Notes under the pieces: generated by a model | Database searches by the model: none | Told to the model about the DNA's origin: nothing | Seen by the model: the letters and a program-made list of their open reading frames with translations, nothing else | Shown: in pieces, positions 1 through 8,482 of the stretch | Numbering within the stretch: the first letter of the stretch is position 1 | How the letters are laid out: every line of letters starts with the position of its first letter | Translations under genes and position numbers: made by a program | Source: Diaminobutyricimonas sp. LJ205 | Lineage (GTDB): Bacteria > Actinomycetota > Actinomycetes > Actinomycetales > Microbacteriaceae | Direction of reading: 5' to 3' | Length of the DNA: 64,000 nt | NCBI RefSeq assembly: GCF_009755725.1 | Contig: NZ_CP046619.1 | Location: forward strand, 1,736,001 to 1,800,000

Positions 1-405
1 CGGGCCGGCCAGTGGAAGCTCGATCTTCCAGAACCGACCCCAGCCGGCGTAGCCGACTGCGGTTGCCGATTGCCGCACGTCAGGCCCGACCGAGCCGAGG
101 GCGTCCGTCGCCGAGCGGACCATCAGGGCCACCGCGTAGATCGTCAGGGCGATGATGACGTTGAGCTCGGACAGGAAGCTGATTCCAAGGATCGGCGGGA
201 TCAGAACGAACAGCGCGAGCGACGGAATCGTGTACAGCAGCCCCACCACGGTGAGCAGCGTTGCGCGGGTCCACTGGTAGCGCCAGGCCACCCAGCCGAG
301 CGGCACGGCGATGACGAAACCGAGCACGATGGGAATCGCGCTCAAGCGGATGTGGGAGAGCGTCAGCGCCCAGACAAGGTCCAGGTTTGAGAGCAACCAG
401 TTCAC
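1..405 (-). CDS. Choline/glycine-betaine ABC transporter permease (OpuCB/ProW-like), partial
   Basis: The gene starts at a GTG at 405 and runs off the left edge, so only its first 135 codons are visible. The GTG overlaps the TGA of the upstream ATPase gene by four bases (GTGA), so the two are translationally coupled. The peptide begins MNWLLSNLDLVWALT and shows hydrophobic membrane segments and the LSHIRLS / PLGW stretch typical of OpuCB/ProW permeases, followed by the TIPSLALF motif of that family. It would form the membrane channel of an osmoprotectant importer. The substrate is inferred from the family only; the missing C-terminus prevents checking for a fused binding domain. Confidence 0.85.
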   Translation of the reverse strand, partial: MNWLLSNLDLVWALTLSHIRLSAIPIVLGFVIAVPLGWVAWRYQWTRATLLTVVGLLYTIPSLALFVLIPPILGISFLSELNVIIALTIYAVALMVRSATDALGSVGPDVRQSATAVGYAGWGRFWKIELPLAGP

Positions 406-1289
406 GAGGCTGGGGTCTCTCCTACGGCGCCTTCTCCCACAGCGTCTTCTCGGACGGCGCCTTCTCGGGCTGGAGCCTCTCCCACCAGCCTGGCCTGCAC
501 ACGGCCCTCAGCATCGACCAGCACAGTCCCGTCCGGTGTCTCACGTGTCCGGAGGGCGCGCTTGCCCCGCTGGGCTCCGATGAAACTGGCCACGAAGTCA
601 TCCGCCGGGTTCTCGATGATCTCGCTCGGCGAGCCTTGCTGGACGATACGGGCGCCGCGGCCGAGAATGACGACCTGGTCGCCAAGCAGGAACGCCTCAT
701 CAATGTCGTGTGTGACGAAGACCACGGTCTTGTCGAGTTCGCGCTGCAACCGGATGAGCTCCTGCTGCAGCTCGGCGCGCACGATCGGGTCGACCGCGCC
801 GAACGGCTCGTCCATCAGCAGGATGTTCGGATCGGCGGCGAGACCGCGTGCCACACCGACGCGCTGCTGCTGCCCGCCCGACAGCTGGCTCGGGTACCGG
901 TCGGCAAGGCTCCGGTCGAGTCCGACGACATCCAGCAGTTCGAGCGCGCGCGCCCGCGCCGCTTGCCGCGACGCCCCGTTCAACCGGGGCACGGTGGCGA
1001 TGTTGTCGGCCGCGGTGCGATGGGGCAGCAGACCGCTGTTCTGCATCACGTAGCCGATACTGCGCCGCAACGGCACCGCCGCGACTTCCGACACGTTCGT
1101 GCCGTCGATCTCGACGTATCCCGATGTGGCGTCGACCATGCGGTTGATCATCCGCAGCAAGGTGGTCTTGCCGGATCCGGATGACCCCACGAGCACAGTT
1201 GTCTTCCGTGAAGGAATGACGAGACTAAAGCCGTCTACGGCGAGGGTGCCATCCGGGAATTGCTTGGAGACATCCCGGAACTCGATCAT
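402..1289 (-). CDS. ABC transporter ATP-binding protein, OpuCA/ProV-like (osmoprotectant uptake)
   Basis: 295 aa cytoplasmic ATPase that powers the neighbouring OpuCB/ProW-type permease. Walker A is GSSGSGKTT (residues 35-43), the signature is LSGGQQQR, Walker B is LLMDEP, and the switch region is VTHDIDEAF. The sequence matches the glycine betaine/choline/carnitine ATPases, but no tandem CBS domains follow the ATPase core. Instead the last 25 residues are a five-residue repeat of the type E-x-[AP]-[VA]-x (EAPAR, EGAVR, EDAVG, EGAVG, ETPAS) encoded by a 15-bp tandem repeat. The ATG shares a base with the TGA of the upstream TetR gene, so regulator, ATPase and permease form one operon. Confidence 0.92.
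   Translation of the reverse strand: MIEFRDVSKQFPDGTLAVDGFSLVIPSRKTTVLVGSSGSGKTTLLRMINRMVDATSGYVEIDGTNVSEVAAVPLRRSIGYVMQNSGLLPHRTAADNIATVPRLNGASRQAARARALELLDVVGLDRSLADRYPSQLSGGQQQRVGVARGLAADPNILLMDEPFGAVDPIVRAELQQELIRLQRELDKTVVFVTHDIDEAFLLGDQVVILGRGARIVQQGSPSEIIENPADDFVASFIGAQRGKRALRTRETPDGTVLVDAEGRVQARLVGEAPAREGAVREDAVGEGAVGETPAS
405..479 (-). repeat. 15-bp-period tandem repeat at the 3' end of the OpuCA-like gene
   Basis: On the plus strand five units of 15 bp follow each other, for example TACGGCGCCTTCTCC and GACGGCGCCTTCTCG. They encode five pentapeptides beginning with Glu. The period is a multiple of three, so copy-number change would keep the reading frame and shorten or lengthen only the ATPase tail. 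Confidence 0.75.
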
Positions 1290-1930
1290 CAGTCGAAATA
1301 CGGCTCCAGCAGTGCGTTCGCGATGGTGCGCCCCTGCTTCAGGTAGCGTTCATCACCCTTGTCGTCGCGGGCGAACGCGCGAGCGACGAGCGCGTCGGTG
1401 ACTTCAATAGCGGCATTGAACGCGAATCGCGCCTCTTCATTCGCCGAGATCTGGAACCGCTTCGTGTACTCGTCGAGCATCGCAGCGCCCAGGCGACCGT
1501 AACTGGTCTCCTCCTCGGCGGCGGGACGGAGGTCGAGCACATCGCCGACACGGAGCGACCGGAATCCGGGCTCGGTACGGAACATCTCGACGAACACGTC
1601 GAACACCGCCTGCCTCGCGTCGTGAAAGTTCTTGTGCCCGCCGGCGTCGAGTTCGGCGACCAACCGTTCATGCAAGCGTGCGTAGTTGCGAGCCGCAAGC
1701 GCCTGGAGGACGGCGATGCGATCAGGGAAGTAGCGGTAGACGGTGCCGATGGATGCTCCGGCGCCATCGGCGACCATGGCCGTGGTCAGTCGTTCGTAGC
1801 CGATTCGATCGATGACGGCGGCTGCCGCGTCCATGAGTGCGGTCAGGCGGGCTGTGCTCCGAGCCTGGACCGGTTCGTTCCGGATGAGCGTGTTCCCCGC
1901 GGGAACTGCTGCGAAGTCTCGTGCAACCAC
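1289..1930 (-). CDS. TetR-family transcriptional regulator
   Basis: 213 aa one-component regulator. The N-terminal HTH reads AAAAVIDRIGYERLTTAMVADGAGASIGTVYRYFP in pieces, a canonical TetR domain, followed by a helical ligand-binding domain. An in-frame ORF extends further upstream, but the GTG at 1930 is preceded by AGGAG (1936-1940) at five bases, and the extension would run into a promoter-like TATATT and a palindrome, so 1930 is preferred. The stop overlaps the ATG of the OpuCA-like gene. The regulator therefore heads the osmoprotectant operon and probably represses it. The inducer is unknown. Confidence 0.88.
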   Translation of the reverse strand: MVARDFAAVPAGNTLIRNEPVQARSTARLTALMDAAAAVIDRIGYERLTTAMVADGAGASIGTVYRYFPDRIAVLQALAARNYARLHERLVAELDAGGHKNFHDARQAVFDVFVEMFRTEPGFRSLRVGDVLDLRPAAEEETSYGRLGAAMLDEYTKRFQISANEEARFAFNAAIEVTDALVARAFARDDKGDERYLKQGRTIANALLEPYFD

Positions 1931-1955
1931 AGTCACTCCTTCGTCGATTGGTCTG

Positions 1956-1984
1956 AATATACCCGTGACCCCCCAGTGTGGGGG
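1956..1984 (-). promoter_or_regulatory. Probable promoter and operator of the TetR-ABC operon
   Basis: On the minus strand TATATT (1961-1956) lies about 26 bases before the chosen GTG and could be a -10 box. Just upstream sits a perfect inverted repeat CCCCC-AGTGT-GGGGG (1970-1984), overlapping where the -35 would be. This is a plausible TetR operator. The -35 itself is poor, so the assignment is an inference. Confidence 0.45.
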
Positions 1985-2034
1985 ACTTTTTCTCAAAGAT
2001 GCATGGTGTCGGTGGCGATTGGCAGAATGTTCCC

Positions 2035-2787
2035 ATGTGTGGACGCTTCGTCGTATCCGACACGACCCCCGATTTGATCGGAATGTTCGATGTCGAGGTC
2101 GTCGGCGACAACCTGCCGGGACAGTCGTGGAACGTGGCGCCGACCGATCCGGTCATCGTCATCATCGATTCACTGCCCAAGAACCAGCCCGAGCACCCCG
2201 AGCCGGTGCGCCGTGCCGAGGCAGCCAGGTGGGGTCTGGTGCCGTCGTGGGCAAAGGATCCCTCGGTTGGTTCGCGCATGTTCAATGCCCGGATTGAGGA
2301 GGCGGCCGAGAAGTCGTCGTTCCGCAACTCGGTGGCCAAGCGCCGGGCTGCGATCCCGGCCACCGGCTACTACGAGTGGCGACGCGGTCCGGACGGGGTG
2401 AAGTACCCCCAGTTCATCCACGCTGCCGATGGCCGGCCGCTGCTGCTCGCCGGCCTGTACGAGTGGTGGCGGAACCCGGCTGCCGCCGAGGATGCCGCGG
2501 ACAAGTGGTTGTTGTCGGCGACGATCCTCACGACGGACTCGGCGGGCGAGCTGGCGAGCATCCATGACCGCATGCCGGTGGTGCTCGACCACGGGTTCCT
2601 CGATGAGTGGCTCGACCCGTACCTGATCGGTGACCGAGACTTGCTCGCTGCGATCGCCGAGTCGGCGAAAACCGGGGTGGACGAGCTCGCCCACTACGAG
2701 GTGGGCCGAGCCGTCGGCTCGGTGAAGAACAATGGGCCGCAACTGATCGACCCGGTGGCTGAGGACGAGGCGGAGCCGGAGGCGTGA
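2035..2787 (+). CDS. SRAP-family DNA-protein crosslink protein (HMCES/YedK-like)
   Basis: 250 aa. The protein must start with Met-Cys because Cys2, exposed after Met removal, forms the covalent bond with abasic sites; the ATG at 2035 gives MCGRFVV, whereas the longer ORF would bury it. Other family landmarks are present: MFNARIE (NAR-E motif), GYYEW with its Glu, and IHDRMPVVL with its His. The role by family is protection of abasic sites in single-stranded DNA. CAGAAT ends six bases before the ATG, so the mRNA may be leaderless. The gene stands alone, divergent from the TetR operon. Confidence 0.93.
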   Translation: MCGRFVVSDTTPDLIGMFDVEVVGDNLPGQSWNVAPTDPVIVIIDSLPKNQPEHPEPVRRAEAARWGLVPSWAKDPSVGSRMFNARIEEAAEKSSFRNSVAKRRAAIPATGYYEWRRGPDGVKYPQFIHAADGRPLLLAGLYEWWRNPAAAEDAADKWLLSATILTTDSAGELASIHDRMPVVLDHGFLDEWLDPYLIGDRDLLAAIAESAKTGVDELAHYEVGRAVGSVKNNGPQLIDPVAEDEAEPEA

Positions 2788-2820
2788 ACGCGTCCGGCTG
2801 AGCCGTGACAAACTGGACGA

Positions 2821-3867
2821 ATGCGACGCAAGGGTCCGGTCGGTGACACTCTCGGCCGAACGCCGCGGGAGATTCTGCACCGCGCGGCCCGCATAGAGGA
2901 CAAATTTCACGAGTTCCGGGCTCGCCGAGGCCGGAAACGCGGCCTGGTGACCACGGTCGTCCCGTACACCGCTTATGGCGCACCAGGCTGGGCGCGGGTG
3001 CTCTGTCGCGTGGTTCTCACCAAGCCCGACATCTCCGACCGGCACCGGTACGAGAAGATCCGCGGCTGGCGGAGCTTCTTCAGCATCCCGGTGCACGACT
3101 CCCCCGTCTTCGTCACGGTGAACGGAGTCGACCACGAACTGCCCGTCGACCGCGGCGGCGTCGTCGACGCACGCGTGGAATCGGACTTCGAGCCCGGGTG
3201 GCATGAGGTTTCCATCCGCACTCGGGACACCGACCCGGTGGTCGCACCGCTGTTCGTGATCGACCCGGCAACCCGATTCGGCATCGTCTCCGACATCGAC
3301 GACACCGTGATGGTGACCTATCTGCCGCGGCCGTTCCTGGCCGCCTGGAACACCTTCGTGCTCGACGAGCACGCCCGGCGAGCGGTGACCGGGATGCCGG
3401 TGCTCTACGACCGGCTCGCTACGGCGAATCCCGGCGCACCGTTCATCTACCTGTCGACGGGCGCCTGGAATGTCGCGCCGACCCTCACCCGGTTCCTGAC
3501 CAGGAACCTCTATCCGGCCGGCGCCCTGCTGCTGACCGACTGGGGACCGACGCATGACCGGTGGTTCCGCAGCGGCCGGGCGCACAAGGTCGAGAACCTC
3601 GAACGCCTCGCGGTCGACTTCCCCGATCTGCGCTGGCTGCTCATCGGCGATGACGGCCAGCGCGACGAGGACATCTACGGACAGTTCACGAAGCGGCATC
3701 CCGACAAGGTGATCGCCGTGGGCATTCGACAACTGTCGACATCCGAGGCGGTCCTGGCCGGTGGACGCCGGCATGGTGACCACGCGGAGGGGCCCGCACC
3801 GTGGGTCTACGCGCCCGATGGCGCCGGGCTGGCCGAACAGCTCGTCGCTTTGGGAATTCTGCGGTAG
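2821..3867 (+). CDS. App1/DUF2183 phosphatase domain protein
   Basis: 348 aa. The C-terminal half carries FGIVSDIDDTVM (around residues 155-165), the DxDxT nucleophile motif of the HAD-like App1 (DUF2183) family. STGAWN and LLIGDDGQRDEDIYG further on are the conserved loops, the latter with acidic metal ligands. The N-terminal 130 residues form a predicted beta-rich domain. Yeast App1 is a Mg-dependent phosphatidate phosphatase; the bacterial substrate is not known. No signal peptide or membrane segment is seen. It begins 33 bases after the SRAP stop. Confidence 0.8.
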   Translation: MRRKGPVGDTLGRTPREILHRAARIEDKFHEFRARRGRKRGLVTTVVPYTAYGAPGWARVLCRVVLTKPDISDRHRYEKIRGWRSFFSIPVHDSPVFVTVNGVDHELPVDRGGVVDARVESDFEPGWHEVSIRTRDTDPVVAPLFVIDPATRFGIVSDIDDTVMVTYLPRPFLAAWNTFVLDEHARRAVTGMPVLYDRLATANPGAPFIYLSTGAWNVAPTLTRFLTRNLYPAGALLLTDWGPTHDRWFRSGRAHKVENLERLAVDFPDLRWLLIGDDGQRDEDIYGQFTKRHPDKVIAVGIRQLSTSEAVLAGGRRHGDHAEGPAPWVYAPDGAGLAEQLVALGILR

Positions 3868-3893
3868 TCAACCTGCGTTAGCGTTACTTCGCC

Positions 3894-4670
3894 ATGAGAA
3901 ATTTTGAAGATGGGTCGGCGGGCGACGCCGACTACGGGACCATCGGGGCTGGGTACGCCCAGATCCGCCAACCGGATCCGCGCATCGCTGCCCGCATCCT
4001 CACCGCCCTCGGTAACGCGCGCACCGTTCTGAACGTCGGCGCAGGCGCCGGATCGTATGAACCGGTCGACCGCCATGTGTTCGCTGTGGAGCCGTCCGCG
4101 TCGATGCGGGCACAGCGCCCCGCGCACCTCGCGCCAGCGATCAACGCCACCGCAGAGAACCTGCCGTTCGACGACGACAGCTTCGACGCGAGCATGGCGA
4201 GCGTCACGGTGCACCAGTGGCCGGATGTCAAGAAGGGCCTCGGCGAGATGCGCCGGGTCACCCGCGGCCCGGTGGTGGTGCTGACCTTCGACCCGGTGGT
4301 GCCCGAACAGTGGTGGCTGCCGGAGTACGTGCCGGTTCTGTTCGACATCGAGGCGCGCCGGATGCCGACACTCGACACCATCGCCGACGCCCTGGGCGGC
4401 GCCCGCGTCGAGATCGTGCCGATTCCCGTCGACTCGATCGACGGATTCGGACAGGCGTTCTTCGGACGCCCCGAGCGCGTGCTGGACCCCGCGGTTCGCC
4501 GCGCCATGTCAGCGTGGAGCTTCGTCGCACCAGAGATCATCGAGGAGTTCGAGCAGCGCCTCGCCGCTGACCTCGCCTCGGGTGAGTGGGACCGCAAGTG
4601 GGGCCGGTTCCGCACCATGGACGAGTTCGACGGCGGGCTGCGTCTGGTCATCAGCGACCCCACCGAGTAA
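3894..4670 (+). CDS. Class I SAM-dependent methyltransferase
   Basis: 258 aa. VLNVGAGAGSYEP (around residue 45) is the SAM-binding motif I, AVEPSASM matches motif II and NLPFDDDSFDASMASVTVHQW the UbiE/Methyltransf_11 post-motif region. The first residues (DADYGTIGAGYAQIRQPDPRI) are typical of small-molecule methyltransferases of this group. The substrate cannot be deduced. A strong hairpin follows the stop, so transcription probably ends here. Confidence 0.82.
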   Translation: MRNFEDGSAGDADYGTIGAGYAQIRQPDPRIAARILTALGNARTVLNVGAGAGSYEPVDRHVFAVEPSASMRAQRPAHLAPAINATAENLPFDDDSFDASMASVTVHQWPDVKKGLGEMRRVTRGPVVVLTFDPVVPEQWWLPEYVPVLFDIEARRMPTLDTIADALGGARVEIVPIPVDSIDGFGQAFFGRPERVLDPAVRRAMSAWSFVAPEIIEEFEQRLAADLASGEWDRKWGRFRTMDEFDGGLRLVISDPTE

Positions 4671-4683
4671 CCATTCCAACGGA

Positions 4684-4717
4684 GGCCATCGGGTGAGAAT
4701 GCTCTCATCCGATGGCC
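4684..4717 (+). terminator. Intrinsic terminator after the methyltransferase gene
   Basis: Arms GGCCATCGGGTGAGA (4684-4698) and TCTCATCCGATGGCC (4703-4717) form a 15-bp stem with one G-U pair and a four-base loop (ATGC), followed by TTCCCTCATTCCC, a weak T tract. The stem would contain the upstream ATG of the next ORF (4712), which argues against that start. Confidence 0.75.
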
Positions 4718-4735
4718 TTCCCTCATTCCCATACG

Positions 4736-4741
4736 GATAAT
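4736..4741 (+). promoter_or_regulatory. -10 box for a leaderless sensor kinase mRNA
   Basis: GATAAT ends six bases before the ATG at 4748, the spacing expected if transcription starts at the start codon. No good -35 is visible. Confidence 0.5.
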
Positions 4742-4747
4742 TGGGGA

Positions 4748-6199
4748 ATGCCCACCCGCCGGATGCCCCACTGGTCCGTCAGGGTGCGCATCCTCGCCGC
4801 GATCCTCGTCGTGACCGCGGTGGCGATGGTCACAGCCGGCGCCTCGGCGTATTTCGTGCAGCGCGAGCGAATCCTGGATGAGATCGACGACCGGCTGAAC
4901 ACCAGCGTTGAGGCGGTGCGCCTCGTCGTCACCGGCAGCGACCCGGCCGGTGGCGTCGACTCGCAGACAACCGCACCGGAGGCATCCGGTTTCAGCACCA
5001 CCCGGTCAGCCATCGAAGCCGTGCTCGCCCGGGTGCTGCCCAGCCGGAACGAAAGCTCGCTCGGCCTGCTGAACGGCGTGCCGACGTTCGTCTCGGCGGT
5101 GCCGACCGACTTCCAGCTCGAGGACGATCCGGCCTTCATCGTGCGCGTGACTTCGGAGACATCCGACGGTTCCATCCGCCTCGGTACCGCTCTCACCACC
5201 GTCGGCGACCTGCGCTACATTGCCGTGCCGATCGACGTTGCCGGGACGCCCGACGCCGGGTTGTACGTCACCGCGTACGACATCGAAGCCGAACTCGCCG
5301 ACATGAACGCCGCGTTCCGCACCTACGCGATGATTGCGGCGGTCTCGCTGCTGGCGATCGGCCTGGTCGGCTGGTTCGTCGCCGGCCGGCTGCTGCGGCC
5401 GATTCGGCAGGTGTCCGCTGCAGCTTCGCGGATCACCGCCAGCGACCTGTCCGGTCGCATCCCGGTCTCCGGCAACGACGATGTCAGCGCGCTCACCTCG
5501 ACCGTGAACGACATGCTGGAACGACTGGATCGGTCGATCACCACCCAGCACCAGCTGCTCAGCGATGTGCGACACGAGCTCAAGACGCCCCTCACGATCG
5601 TGCGCGGTCACCTCGAGCTGATGAATCCGGATGACCCGGCGGAGGTGCGTCAGACGGTGCCGCTGCTCCTCGACGAACTGGACCGCATGACCGGACTGGT
5701 CGATGAGATCGCCGCCCTCGCGGACAGCCAGGAAGGCGTGCTGCAGCTGAAATGGGTGGACGTCGACGACTTCAGCGACCAGGTTTTCGCCAAGGCGTCA
5801 GCGATCGGCAACCACGATTGGCGCCTCGCCGAGTCGGCCACGATTGTCGCCTCGCTCGACCCGGTCAGGATCACGCAGGCGTGGCTGCAATTGGCCGACA
5901 ACGCCGCCAAGTACTCGCCGCCCGGGTCGCCGATCGCCCTCGGCAGCCGCCTGCCGGATCCGCACACTCTGGAGTTCTTCGTGACGGACCGTGGCCCGGG
6001 CATCCCGGAGGGCATGGAGGAGCGCATCTTCGAGCGGTTCGGCCGCGTCGACGCCCGGCGCGGCATCCAGGGCAGCGGCCTCGGGCTCCCCATCGTTTCC
6101 GCGATCGCACGCGCGCACGGCGGCCGGGTGACGCTCCAGACATCGCCGTCCGGATCCCGGTTCGCAATCGTCGTTCCCGTGAATCAGGAGGTCAAGTGA
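4748..6199 (+). CDS. Sensor histidine kinase
   Basis: 483 aa membrane kinase. Order: short basic N-terminus; TM1 at about residues 13-37; an extracytoplasmic sensor region of some 145 residues; TM2 (TYAMIAAVSLLAIGLVGWFV); HAMP; the HisKA H-box HELKTPLT with the phospho-accepting His near residue 277; then the ATPase domain with N-box DNAAKYS, G1 DRGPGIP and G2 GSGLGLPI. The start at 4748 follows a -10 box by six bases, while an upstream ATG lies in a terminator stem. The GTGA overlap with the downstream response regulator shows they are a pair. The signal is unknown. Confidence 0.92.
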   Translation: MPTRRMPHWSVRVRILAAILVVTAVAMVTAGASAYFVQRERILDEIDDRLNTSVEAVRLVVTGSDPAGGVDSQTTAPEASGFSTTRSAIEAVLARVLPSRNESSLGLLNGVPTFVSAVPTDFQLEDDPAFIVRVTSETSDGSIRLGTALTTVGDLRYIAVPIDVAGTPDAGLYVTAYDIEAELADMNAAFRTYAMIAAVSLLAIGLVGWFVAGRLLRPIRQVSAAASRITASDLSGRIPVSGNDDVSALTSTVNDMLERLDRSITTQHQLLSDVRHELKTPLTIVRGHLELMNPDDPAEVRQTVPLLLDELDRMTGLVDEIAALADSQEGVLQLKWVDVDDFSDQVFAKASAIGNHDWRLAESATIVASLDPVRITQAWLQLADNAAKYSPPGSPIALGSRLPDPHTLEFFVTDRGPGIPEGMEERIFERFGRVDARRGIQGSGLGLPIVSAIARAHGGRVTLQTSPSGSRFAIVVPVNQEVK

Positions 6200-6858
6200 G
6201 CAGCATTCTGGTGGTCGAGGATGAGGAACGCATCTCGGCTTTCGTCGCCAAGGGGCTGACCGCGGCCGGTTACGCCTGCCGGGTGACCGACAACGGTCTG
6301 GCCGCGGTTGAACTCGCCCGCAGCGACGAGTTCGATCTCATCCTGCTGGATGTCGGCCTGCCCGGCATCGACGGCTTCGAGGTGCTGCGCCGGGTGCGTG
6401 GCTTCAACGAGACCGTGCCGATCATCATGCTGACCGCCCGCACCGCCACCGTCGACACCGTTGCCGGACTCGACGGCGGCGCGAACGACTATCTGGCGAA
6501 GCCGTTCAAGTTCGACGAGCTGGTCGCCCGAGTGCGCAGCCGGATGCGGGATGCCTCCAGGTCGAGCGCGGCGTCGACGGTGCTGGTGCATGATGACCTG
6601 TCGTTGGACATGCATTCCCGCCGGGCAAGCATCGATTCCCACACCGTCGACCTGTCGGCGCGCGAGTTCGCCCTGCTCGAGGAGTTCATGCGGCATCCGG
6701 ACCAGGTGCTGAGCCGGGAGCAGCTGCTCAGCCGGGTGTGGGGGTACGACTTCGATCCGGGGTCGAACGTGGTGGATGTCTACGTGCGTTACCTGCGCGG
6801 CAAGCTCGGATCGGATCGCATCGAGACCGTGCGCGGCATGGGGTACCGCCTGCGCTGA
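6196..6858 (+). CDS. OmpR/PhoB-family response regulator
   Basis: 220 aa. Starts at GTG 6196, overlapping the kinase stop by four bases, with AGGAG (6186-6190) five bases upstream. The receiver domain begins SILVVEDEE, has the phospho-acceptor Asp52 in LILLDVGLPG, the conserved Thr/Ala (MLTART) and the Lys in LAKPF. The C-terminal winged helix ends in YVRYLRGKLG and VRGMGYRLR, a standard OmpR DNA-binding domain. It is the cognate partner of the preceding kinase. Target genes are not evident; flanking genes are convergent or unrelated. Confidence 0.93.
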   Translation: MSSILVVEDEERISAFVAKGLTAAGYACRVTDNGLAAVELARSDEFDLILLDVGLPGIDGFEVLRRVRGFNETVPIIMLTARTATVDTVAGLDGGANDYLAKPFKFDELVARVRSRMRDASRSSAASTVLVHDDLSLDMHSRRASIDSHTVDLSAREFALLEEFMRHPDQVLSREQLLSRVWGYDFDPGSNVVDVYVRYLRGKLGSDRIETVRGMGYRLR

Positions 6859-6861
6859 GAC

Positions 6862-8061
6862 TTACACCAGGGCGCTGGCCCGTTCGAGCAGCCAGTTCGC
6901 CGGAACGCTTTGCCCGAGGGTGTGCGCGAGCAGGTGAGTCGCCGAGATCGCGTGGGCGCGATCACTGAAACCGGCGTCGTCACCGCGCACCCAGCGCTCC
7001 CTCCAGCGTTCGGCGAGCCGGTCGTACCGGGCTTCTGACTCGTGCTCACCGGCTGCCCGCATGGTGAGCGCAGACATGATCAGGTGCGCGTGCATCGCGC
7101 CGGCGTCATCGGCGGGATCGCCGAGACCGGCGGTGTCGATGTCGAGCACGCCGAGGATGCGGCCGGGATCGACCGGATCCACGAACAGCTGGCCGACGTG
7201 CAGGTCGCCGTGCACCATCACCGGCTGTGGCACGGCCGCGGCCGCGGCCGTGAGCGTGGCATCGATGCGACGGCAGATGTCACTCAGGGCGGCCAGCTCC
7301 GACCCGCCGGTCTCGGCAAGCAGCATCCGGACGCGGCGCTCGTACCAATCGAGCCGCCTGGACAGCGACACGCGTGCCGCGTTCTCCCCCGGGATTTGCG
7401 CGATCGTTCGGGTCAGTCCTTCCACGGCGTCAAGGAACCGTTCGTCATCGCCGAGTCGTTCGATCGACTGTGCCGCGACCACGCCCGGCAGCTCGGTGAA
7501 CACGATGATGCCGTCATCGCTCCAGCCGAGGGTGGCCGGCACGGGCAGCCCGGCCTCACGCCAGCGGGAGTAGCGGGCATGCAGCGCCGACACCTGGTCG
7601 GGGGCGACCACCTTGAAGTAGGCGATGCCGGCCTGCCACACGGCTCTGACCACCGCACGCTTGCCGGGCCGGTAGGCGACCAGGGTGAGCTGAATGTCGG
7701 AGACATCCTGACCCATCCGGCGCAGCAATACGGTGGCGGCGTCCGGATACACGGCTGACGGCAACGCGGGCAGCGCCGGATCCTTCGGATACAGCCACAC
7801 GGCGACCTCGTCGCCGGTGTCGTTGTTGCGCATGGTGAGCACACCGTCACGGGAGGCGTCGACGGCCTTGGTGGTGCCGTGCCGCGTGTCGAGGTAGACC
7901 ACCTGACGTTGCACGACGCCGTCGGCGGAACGCAGTTCGATCTCGTGTCCGCTGATGAACCCGTCGCCGCTGACCTCGAGTCCGAGCGGCCTGCTCGACT
8001 GCAATGAGAATCCGAGCGATTCGGCGAGTCCCTCGAGCAGGTCCTGTTGCTGCTCAGTCAT
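6862..8061 (-). CDS. Aminoglycoside phosphotransferase-fold kinase
   Basis: 399 aa. The C-terminal lobe shows VMVHGDLHVGQLFVDP, the Brenner catalytic motif with the catalytic Asp, and GVLDIDTAGLGDPADD, the metal-binding Asp region. In the catalytic loop the usual HGDxxxxN has Gln in place of Asn. The first 130 residues are unlike classic APH enzymes. The long upstream extension in the same frame is Thr/Met-rich and translates the opposite phase of the Asp-repeat gene, so the start MTEQQQDLLEG at 8061 is preferred; it overlaps that gene's stop by eight bases. The substrate is unknown and resistance should not be assumed. Confidence 0.78.
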   Translation of the reverse strand: MTEQQQDLLEGLAESLGFSLQSSRPLGLEVSGDGFISGHEIELRSADGVVQRQVVYLDTRHGTTKAVDASRDGVLTMRNNDTGDEVAVWLYPKDPALPALPSAVYPDAATVLLRRMGQDVSDIQLTLVAYRPGKRAVVRAVWQAGIAYFKVVAPDQVSALHARYSRWREAGLPVPATLGWSDDGIIVFTELPGVVAAQSIERLGDDERFLDAVEGLTRTIAQIPGENAARVSLSRRLDWYERRVRMLLAETGGSELAALSDICRRIDATLTAAAAAVPQPVMVHGDLHVGQLFVDPVDPGRILGVLDIDTAGLGDPADDAGAMHAHLIMSALTMRAAGEHESEARYDRLAERWRERWVRGDDAGFSDRAHAISATHLLAHTLGQSVPANWLLERASALV

Positions 8062-8371
8062 CGTCGTCAGGCGCGTCGGGGCCGTCATCAGGATCGTCGT
8101 CCGGCGCGTCATCATCCGGCCCGTCGTCATCCGATCCGTCGTCATCAAGCGGTGCCGGCGGCGCCGGCGCTACCGGTTGCGGCTCACCGGGGGCGGTCGT
8201 CGCGGGCACCGGAGTCGGTGGAACCGTGCTCCGTGGGACGATGATCGGCTGGGCGGGCTGCGGTTCGCCTGGCGTGTCGCGGATGTCCAGCGCCCGCACC
8301 GTCAGCGTGCCGAGCAGCACGAGGCCGAGCACGGTAAGCACACCCGCGATGAGAGCCACGTACCTGCGCAT
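8054..8371 (-). CDS. Small membrane-anchored protein with Asp-rich tail, function unknown
   Basis: 105 aa. MRRYVALIAGVLTVLGLVLLGTL is one N-terminal membrane segment, or an uncleaved signal. It is followed by a Pro/Thr/Ala-rich linker and a C-terminal tail composed almost only of Asp with Gly, Pro and Ser, ending DDDD. The tail is encoded by GATGAC-type near repeats. The start follows a G-rich stretch (GGATGGGGGG). The stop overlaps the start of the downstream kinase gene by eight bases, so the two are probably co-translated. An acidic extracytoplasmic tail may bind cations; this is conjecture. Confidence 0.65.
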   Translation of the reverse strand: MRRYVALIAGVLTVLGLVLLGTLTVRALDIRDTPGEPQPAQPIIVPRSTVPPTPVPATTAPGEPQPVAPAPPAPLDDDGSDDDGPDDDAPDDDPDDGPDAPDDDD

Positions 8372-8470
8372 CCCCCCATCCTGCCGTGCGAGCTGGCCGA
8401 TCGGGCCGCAGGTGAGTGAATTCTCATCGGGAGGGAGCTTTGGCACGCTCTGCCTGACACCGGTCGGCGG

Positions 8471-8476
8471 CATACT
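8471..8476 (+). promoter_or_regulatory. -10 box for a leaderless mRNA (AlkZ-like gene)
   Basis: CATACT ends six bases before the ATG at 8483. Confidence 0.4.
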
Positions 8477-8482
8477 TGCCGC

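Noticed and set aside
2170-3783. 537-codon open frame on the minus strand
   Set aside because: Antisense to the SRAP and App1-like genes, both of which have catalytic motifs.
5752-6195. Long in-frame extension of the response regulator
   Set aside because: It reads through the kinase gene in another frame; GTG 6196 has an ideal ribosome binding site and starts the receiver domain.
8054-8148. Met/Thr-rich N-terminal extension of the phosphotransferase-fold kinase
   Set aside because: It is the Asp-rich tail repeat read in another frame.
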